From: Parcubacteria group bacterium GW2011_GWD2_43_10
GTDB taxonomy: Bacteria; Patescibacteriota; Patescibacteriia; Veblenbacterales; UBA10138
Direction of reading: 5' to 3'
NCBI GenBank assembly: GCA_000995845.1
Contig: LCEZ01000043.1
Coordinates: forward strand, 1 to 6,016
DNA length: 6,016 bases
Part shown: positions 1 through 5,600 of the stretch, piece after piece
Layout: each line of letters begins with the position of its first letter
How positions within the stretch are numbered: position 1 is the stretch's first letter
Made by a program: the position numbers and the translations under genes
The notes under the pieces: model-generated
Databases searched by the model: none
What the model saw: only the letters and a program-made list of their open reading frames with translations
Told to the model about the DNA's origin: nothing

Positions 1-1104
1 AGTAGTTGGCGCCTGCCAACTATATTGCTTGGCCAAATTTTGTAATATACCTATGGCTATTAAGCTGACTAGTAAAGATGAGCCGCCAAAACTAACCAAG
101 GGCAAGGTTATCCCAACAACTGGGGCTAACCCAAGATTCATGCCAATGTTAAGGACAACCTGAAGAGCAAACAAACTAAATATTCCCACAGTCACCAAAA
201 CCGCAAAGTCATCTCGCAATCGCCGTAAGATACGCCAAATACGGCTAAAAAAACCTAGCCATAAGGCTAATACTATTAAACTTCCTGCCAAACCCAATTC
301 TTCAGCCAGGCTCGCAAAAACAAAATCAGTATGCTGTTCAGGTAAGAATTTGAGCTGGCTCTGTGTACCAACTCCCAAACCCCTACCCCACCAACCGCCT
401 GAACCAACCGCAATGACTGATTGGGTAACATTATAACCGCTACCCAAAGGATCGCGACCGGGATTAAGAAAATTCAAAACTCTCTCCTGCTGATAATCGC
501 GTAAAAAAATACTCCCTAATAATCCAATACCCACAAACAAACTGGCCATGACTAGCCACCATCTTCTTGGTTTAGGCACGACTACTAACAACGCCACCCA
601 GACCACTAACAGCATAAAGCTAGAGCCAAAATCTGGTTGTAACATTACCAAAACTGTTAAAGGAAGGAGTAAAATAGTGGCTTTAATTGTCTTGTTGGCA
701 TCTAGTGGCGAGCCAACATAAGCCAGGTAGCTAGCTAATACTAAAACCCACATTAGTTTAATTAATTCAACTGGCTGGAAGCCAACCTCACCTAATCTTA
801 ACCAACCAGTCGTGCCGCGCAGGGTTTGCCCAAATATTAAAACGGCACTTAATAAAACTATAGATAAAATATATATGAGCTTAGACCAGGATCGGTATAG
901 TCGGTAATCAATAAAAGAAAAAAATACCATAGCAACTATACCAATAACAGCCGCCACAACCTGGCGATTAAAAAATGAGGTCAATTCTGGCCGTGAAAAA
1001 GAACTGGAGTAAAGCTCTACTAAACCCACTAATAATAAAAGAACGGTAAAAGCCAGGAGCAACATGTCCCAGCTTTGCCATAAGCTCAGGAATTTTTTCC
1101 ACAT
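1..1104 (-). CDS. rodA: RodA, SEDS-family peptidoglycan glycosyltransferase (3' end outside window)
   Basis: Polytopic membrane protein that polymerises lipid II into glycan strands, normally with a class B penicillin-binding protein, in the elongasome. 368 codons are visible with no stop; E. coli RodA is about 370 residues, so only the extreme C-terminus should be missing. Seen in the translation: a first membrane helix ending in ELYSSS (about 30-35), the SEDS segment QPVE (110-113) with its conserved Glu, LNPGRDP (213-219), the block GTQSQLKFLPEQHTDF (246-261) containing the conserved Asp260 whose equivalent is essential in studied SEDS proteins, and GGSSL (340-344) near the end. GTQSQL..LPE.HTDF followed by AEELG fits RodA better than FtsW. 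ATG at 1104 is the only plausible start: an in-frame TAA lies 33 nt upstream and there is no other start codon between. No Shine-Dalgarno is visible. The gene follows the 275-residue membrane protein on the same strand after 143 bp, probably in one transcript, and its start region lies inside a long inverted repeat. Confidence 0.95.
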   Translation of the reverse strand, partial: MWKKFLSLWQSWDMLLLAFTVLLLLVGLVELYSSSFSRPELTSFFNRQVVAAVIGIVAMVFFSFIDYRLYRSWSKLIYILSIVLLSAVLIFGQTLRGTTGWLRLGEVGFQPVELIKLMWVLVLASYLAYVGSPLDANKTIKATILLLPLTVLVMLQPDFGSSFMLLVVWVALLVVVPKPRRWWLVMASLFVGIGLLGSIFLRDYQQERVLNFLNPGRDPLGSGYNVTQSVIAVGSGGWWGRGLGVGTQSQLKFLPEQHTDFVFASLAEELGLAGSLIVLALWLGFFSRIWRILRRLRDDFAVLVTVGIFSLFALQVVLNIGMNLGLAPVVGITLPLVSFGGSSLLVSLIAIGILQNLAKQYSWQAPTT

Positions 1105-1245
1105 ACCCGGTACATTAACTTCGCTCTGGCTGTTTTAACAGCGAGCCAAAATGAAAGTTTAGATAATGAATAAAATAAATTAAAAGCATAAACCTGTATA
1201 AATAACAGCCAGACCAAGTTGCAGCGAAGTTGTTGTACTGGGCAT
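1103..1245 (-). promoter_or_regulatory. Long imperfect inverted repeat filling the leader of rodA; candidate cis-regulatory RNA
   Basis: Paired blocks seen directly: 1103-1104 with 1244-1245, 1106-1108 with 1240-1242, 1110-1114 with 1234-1238, 1117-1125 with 1223-1231 (AACTTCGCT/AGCGAAGTT) and 1126-1134 with 1204-1212 (CTGGCTGTT/AACAGCCAG). That is about 28 pairs, with a 2x2 internal loop, a 10-nt bulge at 1213-1222 and a 69-nt AT-rich apical loop. The bulge looks like an imperfect tandem copy of its neighbour (on the minus strand CAACTTCGCTG is followed by CAACTTGGTCTG). In the rodA transcript the 3' arm spans the start codon's first bases to about -30, so the folded form would hide the ribosome-binding region. 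Segment 1123-1134 can instead pair with 1137-1146 in a local hairpin (GCTC-tg-GCTGTT, TT loop, AACAGC-GAGC), which excludes the long pairing. No U-tract follows, so neither form is an intrinsic terminator. The inverted repeat is certain; a regulatory role is inference. Confidence 0.5.
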
Positions 1246-1247
1246 AA

Positions 1248-2075
1248 TTACTTCAATACCCTGGGATCAAGCACATTAACTTCCGGTTTGATAATTAAAT
1301 TATCAGCCACAATCACCGATTCTGGCCAGTAGAATTCAACTTGCCTAGTAGTTTTACTTTCTACATTGGCTATCACCTGCTGCCCGACCGCTTGGATACT
1401 GCCTGATCGGCTCAAAATTGCCGTCAGCCCTACCTGCCAAAAACTATCGGGACTACTATTTTCTAAGTTAAAAGTTAATTTGGTAGCGGTGGGTGAAGTA
1501 GCCTCCGCTGGTGTAACCTGTTCAATTTGCTGGTCGGTGATATTAAAAGTCGGCACTGTTAATTTGGTTAAGTCTCTAATTCTTTTCCAATTAATATTAT
1601 CAAAAGTAAGGGTGAGTTGCTGCGGCCTTGTTCTGAGAGCAACTCCTAATTTAACAAGATATTTCTCTTCCAATGGTAAAAAATAAGCACTGCCCTGAAC
1701 GATTTGCCCTTCAGCAGTAAAAGTAAAAGTAGAATCGGTTATGGCCCATTTTATATTAGGATTCTTCACTTCTGCTATTAAATCATATAAACCATTAGCT
1801 GCCGGCACGGCAGTTACAGTATGAACTTCCGGAGCGCTGGGGCTGTTAGTACGACGATACTCTTCAATATTAATGTTCTGATTAACTAGTTGCCGCATAG
1901 CCTCTTCTTCTGCCTGACGATTAGCCAACCAATCTGTTATTTGCCATAGCGCATAACCACAAAAAACAAAAGCAAACAGACTTAAAATTACTACAACTAG
2001 CCGATGCATCGCCGCCCGATGAAGCACCCACCAATAACCCCATTTCAACTGCTTATCACTAATATTATCAAGCAT
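1248..2075 (-). CDS. Membrane-anchored extracytoplasmic protein of unknown function, 275 aa
   Basis: I cannot assign a function. The protein has a short basic, aromatic N-terminus (KWGYWWVLHRAAMHR, about 11-25), one transmembrane helix at about 26-47, then a charged linker and an exported part of about 200 residues. That part appears to hold two beta-rich units, at about 84-160 and 172-270. Each includes a strand ending in a K/E-N turn (AEVKNPN at 101-107; FNLENSS at 202-208) followed by alternating hydrophobic residues, as in FxLYD or LEA14-like immunoglobulin folds; this fold assignment is tentative. The layout is a signal anchor with the bulk outside the membrane. I recall similar proteins (an N-terminal K-x-GYW motif before the helix) in Patescibacteria. 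It precedes rodA on the same strand, so a cell-envelope role is plausible but unproven. The ATG at 2075 has no Shine-Dalgarno; an extended -10 lies about 60 nt upstream. The stop is TAA. Confidence 0.85.
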   Translation of the reverse strand: MLDNISDKQLKWGYWWVLHRAAMHRLVVVILSLFAFVFCGYALWQITDWLANRQAEEEAMRQLVNQNINIEEYRRTNSPSAPEVHTVTAVPAANGLYDLIAEVKNPNIKWAITDSTFTFTAEGQIVQGSAYFLPLEEKYLVKLGVALRTRPQQLTLTFDNINWKRIRDLTKLTVPTFNITDQQIEQVTPAEATSPTATKLTFNLENSSPDSFWQVGLTAILSRSGSIQAVGQQVIANVESKTTRQVEFYWPESVIVADNLIIKPEVNVLDPRVLK

Positions 2076-2142
2076 AAATAAAGTAAATCTAAAACAATTA
2101 CGCTAGCCCCTTGATCCGCCCTGTTATTTAGTTAGCATAAAT

Positions 2143-2151
2143 ATTTTACCA
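2143..2151 (-). promoter_or_regulatory. Extended -10 promoter for the minus-strand 275-aa gene and probably rodA
   Basis: The minus strand reads TGGTAAAAT here, an extended -10 element (TGn followed by TAAAAT). A start near 2136 would give a 5' leader of about 60 nt before the ATG at 2075. No convincing -35 box is present, since the upstream DNA is a GC-rich block; this is usual for extended -10 promoters. It lies back to back with the plus-strand promoter at 2180-2188. Confidence 0.5.
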
Positions 2152-2160
2152 TACTCCCCT

Positions 2161-2179
2161 CCCCAGCGAACAGCGGGGG
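2161..2179. promoter_or_regulatory. GC-rich imperfect palindrome between two divergent promoters
   Basis: CCCC at 2161-2164 pairs with GGGG at 2176-2179 and GC at 2166-2167 with GC at 2173-2174, with one A/G mismatch and a GAACA centre. It occupies the 28-bp interval between the two extended -10 elements, where both -35 regions would be. A protein bound here could affect both promoters. The dyad is short and contains a mismatch, so an operator role is only a suggestion. Confidence 0.3.
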
Positions 2180-2188
2180 TGCTATAAT
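2180..2188 (+). promoter_or_regulatory. Extended -10 promoter for the 96-aa gene
   Basis: TGCTATAAT is a perfect extended -10: TG, one base, then consensus TATAAT at 2183-2188. There is no recognisable -35 box 16-18 bp upstream. Initiation at about 2195 (an A) would leave a leader of about 20 nt before the ATG at 2215, with no Shine-Dalgarno in it. Confidence 0.7.
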
Positions 2189-2214
2189 AAACTCATCTTT
2201 AACCTACTAATAAT

Positions 2215-2505
2215 ATGTTAGAAACCAGTAAGGATATTTTAAATATTTCATTAGCCGTCTCGGTTTTTGGCCTAGCTTTCTTGATTGGCTGGATGTTAGT
2301 TTATTTTTTACTGATTATTCGGCGAGTGGTCAAAATACTGCAAGGTGTAGAGCAAGCAATGAATAAGATCGGCGATTTTGTTGATCTAGCTAGAGAAAAG
2401 CTGGATCATTCCGCCAGCTATCTTTCCATTCTGGCGACAGGTGCCCGAGATTTGGTTAATTACCTTATAACCAAGCGTCAAGCTAAATCGTCCCGTAAAA
2501 AATAA
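2215..2505 (+). CDS. Small single-pass membrane protein of unknown function, 96 aa
   Basis: No function can be assigned. The sequence begins MLETSKDIL and has one strongly hydrophobic helix at about 11-35 (ISLAVSVFGLAFLIGWMLVYFLLII). A basic RRVVK follows, then a predicted amphipathic helix at about 38-86 and a lysine/arginine-rich tail (RQAKSSRKK). The basic flank after the helix suggests that the C-terminal part is cytoplasmic. The helix-plus-long-amphipathic-segment design resembles DUF948-type proteins, and I recall small proteins beginning with a similar TSKDIL motif in Patescibacteria; neither was checked. Its own extended -10 promoter sits 27 bp upstream of the start and an intrinsic terminator starts 16 nt after the stop, so it is probably a single-gene transcript although dnaE follows on the same strand. 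The ATG at 2215 has no Shine-Dalgarno. The stop is TAA. Confidence 0.85.
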   Translation: MLETSKDILNISLAVSVFGLAFLIGWMLVYFLLIIRRVVKILQGVEQAMNKIGDFVDLAREKLDHSASYLSILATGARDLVNYLITKRQAKSSRKK

Positions 2506-2520
2506 CATTAAATAATTTGA

Positions 2521-2561
2521 CTAAAAACAGGGCTAAACTTGGCCTTGTTTTTTAGTTTTTT
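2521..2561 (+). terminator. Intrinsic terminator after the 96-aa gene
   Basis: An 11-bp stem (2523-2533 with 2542-2552, AAAAACAGGGC against GCCTTGTTTTT, with one G-U pair) closes an 8-nt loop. The T-rich 3' side continues to 2553 and is followed by a second run of six T at 2556-2561. It separates the 96-aa gene from dnaE. The A-run upstream and T-runs downstream would also allow weak function on the other strand, but no gene converges on it. Confidence 0.8.
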
Positions 2562-2568
2562 ATCCTTA

Positions 2569-2608
2569 TTTAGCTAAATGATTGATGTGCTACAATTGAG
2601 TAGCTAAA
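2569..2608 (+). promoter_or_regulatory. dnaE promoter (extended -10) flanked by a repeated TAGCTAAA
   Basis: TGCTACAAT at 2588-2596 is an extended -10 with one mismatch to TATAAT. TTTAGC at 2569-2574 is a weak -35 candidate at 16 bp spacing. Initiation near 2602-2603 leaves only about 8-10 nt before the ATG at 2612, so the dnaE mRNA would be almost leaderless. The octamer TAGCTAAA occurs at 2571-2578 and again at 2601-2608, exactly 30 bp apart and on either side of the -10; the first copy lies in the perfect palindrome TTTAGCTAAA (2569-2578). The repeats could be an operator, which is inference. Confidence 0.55.
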
Positions 2609-2611
2609 CCT

Positions 2612-5600
2612 ATGCCAAATTTTACCCACCTCCACGTCCACTCGCATTACTCACTGCTTGATGGGTTACCTAAGATTCCAAACCTGGTTGCCAATGCTAA
2701 GGCTAAGGGTTTTGATAAACTGGCTTTAACAGACCATGGCGCGGCTTATGGCCTGATTGAATTTTATAAAGAGTGTTTAAGCCAAGAAATGCTGCCGATT
2801 TTGGGGGTTGAAACTTACCTGGCGCCGCGCCACTTAACTGATAAACAAGCCCGGATAGACGACCAGGCTTTTCACCTAGTGCTGCTAGCGCGTAACCTGG
2901 AAGGTTACAAAAATCTTTTAAACCTCGTGACGCTGGCTAATTTGCAAGGTTTTTACTATAAGCCGCGAATTGATCATGAGGCCATAGAAAAATACCACGG
3001 CGGATTAGTGGCTTTATCTGCCTGCCTCAAAGGCGAAATACCTCAAGCTATTAAAAGTGGCGACGAGGCTAAAATCCGCAATTTAATCCAATGGTATTTA
3101 TCCACCTTTGGGGAAGGTAATTTTTTTCTTGAAGTTCAGGCTCATCCAGAATTTAATGAGCAAATTACCCTTAACCAGGAATTAAGGCGCTGGAGCAAAG
3201 AATTTAATTTGCCGTTAATAGCTACCAACGACAGTCACTACCTAGAATCATCGGACAAAGAAGCCCAGGATATCCTGGTTTGCATTCAAACTGGTAAAAA
3301 AGTTACTGATGAAAAACGCCTAGATATGAGAGATCTTGATACTTCCTTGAAAAACGAAGCGATTATGCGCCAAGACTTACCTGACTTTCAAGACGCTATT
3401 GACCAAGCTGAGTTGTTGGCACGCGAACTGAAGGTTGAATTGCCTTTGGGGCAACGTTTTTTTCCAAGTTTCCCTACTCCCCAAGGTGAAACACCTGAAG
3501 CTTACTTACGCCTGCAGGCTGAACAAGGTTTAGCGCGGCAATTTTCCCAAGGTGTTGCTGACACGGTACGCGAACGCTTGGAATATGAAATGGATATTAT
3601 CACCAAAAAAGGCTATGCCAGTTATTTTTTGGTAGTAGCTGACTTTGTTAATTGGGCTCGGTCGCAACGTATCATTGCTACCACCAGGGGCAGCGCCGCT
3701 GGCTCGCTGGTCTCTTATTTAATAGGTATAACCACGGTTAATCCCCTCACTTACCAATTACCTTTTGAACGCTTCCTTAACCCCCACCGCCCCTCACCAC
3801 CAGATATTGATATGGATTTTGCTGATAACAGACGTGATGAGGTAATTGCCTATGTCACGGCCAAATATGGCGTTGATCAAGTTGGCCAAATTGTTACTTT
3901 CGGCACTATGGCGGCCCGAGCGGCTGTTAGGGATGTTGGCCGAGCTTTAGGGTTACCTTACGGTTTATGCGACCGCGTGGCTAAACTTATTCCTTTTGGT
4001 ACCCAAGGCTTCCATATGACTATTGAGCGCGCGCTCCGAGAAGCTCCTGAATTAAAAAACCTGACCGAAACAGATCCACAAGTTAAAGATTTGCTACTGT
4101 TGGCTCAAAAAGTTGAGGGTTGTGTTCGTCATGCCTCCATTCATGCCGCTGGCGTTGTCATAGCCCCCACCCCACTGACTGATTACGCCCCACTCCAATA
4201 TGACGTTGAAGGTAATCATATAATTACCCAGTATGATATGTGGTCCTGTGAAGAAGCTGGTCTAGTGAAAATGGATTTCCTGGGAATTCGCAACCTTTCT
4301 ATTATGGGTAGCGCGGTGAATATCATAAAAAAAACTAAAGACATTGAGATAGACCTTGATAATATCCCTTTCAACGATAAAAAAACTTATGAACTAATGT
4401 CCCGGGGAGACACTATGGGTATGTTCCAGTTGGGCGGTTCGGGCATGACCAGATATTTAAAAGAGCTAAAGCCTTCTGTTATAACCGATGTTATGGCGAT
4501 GGTGGCCTTATTCCGTCCTGGGCCAATGGAATCACTTCCGGAATTTATAAAGCGCAAGCATAATCCCAAGGCTATTACCTATCTGGATCCACGGCTCAAA
4601 GAGATACTTAAAGATTCTTACGGCATCATCACTTATCAGGACGATGTTTTAATGATTGCGATTAAATTGGCTGGCTATACTTGGGAAGAAGCGGACAAGC
4701 TCAGAAAAGCTATGGGCAAAAAAATTCCGCGCGAAATGGCTAGGCAAAAAGAAAAATTCATTTCCGGCTGCATTGTTAACGGATTAACTGAAACTAAAGC
4801 TGCTAAGCTGTGGTCACTAATTGAACCTTTTGCTGCTTATGGTTTTAATAAAGCGCACGCTGCCTCTTATGGCATTGTGGCTTATCAAACTGCTTACTTG
4901 AAAGCTAATTTTCCCACTGAATTCATGGCCGCTTTAATGACGGCTGAATCCGATGATTTAACCACGGTAGCGCAAGCGGTAAATGAATGCAAGAGATTTA
5001 ATATAATGGTACTACCACCGGATGTTAATGAAAGTTTGGCTACTTTCACGGTCGTGAATGATAACTGCATTCGCTTTGGTTTATCTGCCATAAAAAACCT
5101 GGGGGCGCAGGTGATTGAGGCGATTATTGCTGAACGAAAAACTAACGGACAATTCACTTCTTTGTCTAATTTTATTGAAAGGATAGCAAGACGTGAGTTC
5201 ACTAAAAAATCGTTGGAAAGCCTCATCAAATGCGGTGCGCTTGATAGCTTATCCCCGGAACGTAGTCAATTATTAGCCGCCATGGATCTGCTGCTGGCTC
5301 ATGCCAAAAAATCACAACAGGCGCGCCTAGCCCAACAAACCAGCTTATTTGCCGGAAAAACTAATTCAGGGGAAATGTCATTAAAACTGCCTGCTTCACC
5401 ACCAGCTGACCAACGCGACAAACTAGCCTGGGAACGGGAATTATTAGGCTTATATGTAACCGAACATCCTTTTCAACAATATACTAATGGACTTAAGGGC
5501 TTAATTACGACCATTAATGAACTCTCCTCTCTTAATGGAGAAATACCAATAGTAACTGCTGGCCTAATTACTTCTGCAAAAATAGTTACTACTAAAAAGG

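Noticed and set aside
1..1104. FtsW rather than RodA
   Set aside because: The GTQSQL..LPE.HTDF block followed by AEELG and the NIGM...PVVGITLPLVSFGGSS segment match RodA better; the division homologue differs in these places.
1123..1146. Local hairpin before rodA as an intrinsic terminator
   Set aside because: No run of U follows the stem on either strand, so it does not fit an intrinsic terminator; it is kept only as an alternative fold.
1103..1245. Inverted repeat as a MITE or other transposable element
   Set aside because: No target-site duplication is seen outside the ends and the repeat includes the start codon of rodA. A second copy elsewhere in the genome would reopen this.
1366..1686. 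106-codon open frame on the plus strand
   Set aside because: It lies wholly antisense to the 275-aa gene, has no start signals, and its cysteine- and valine-rich translation does not look like a real protein.
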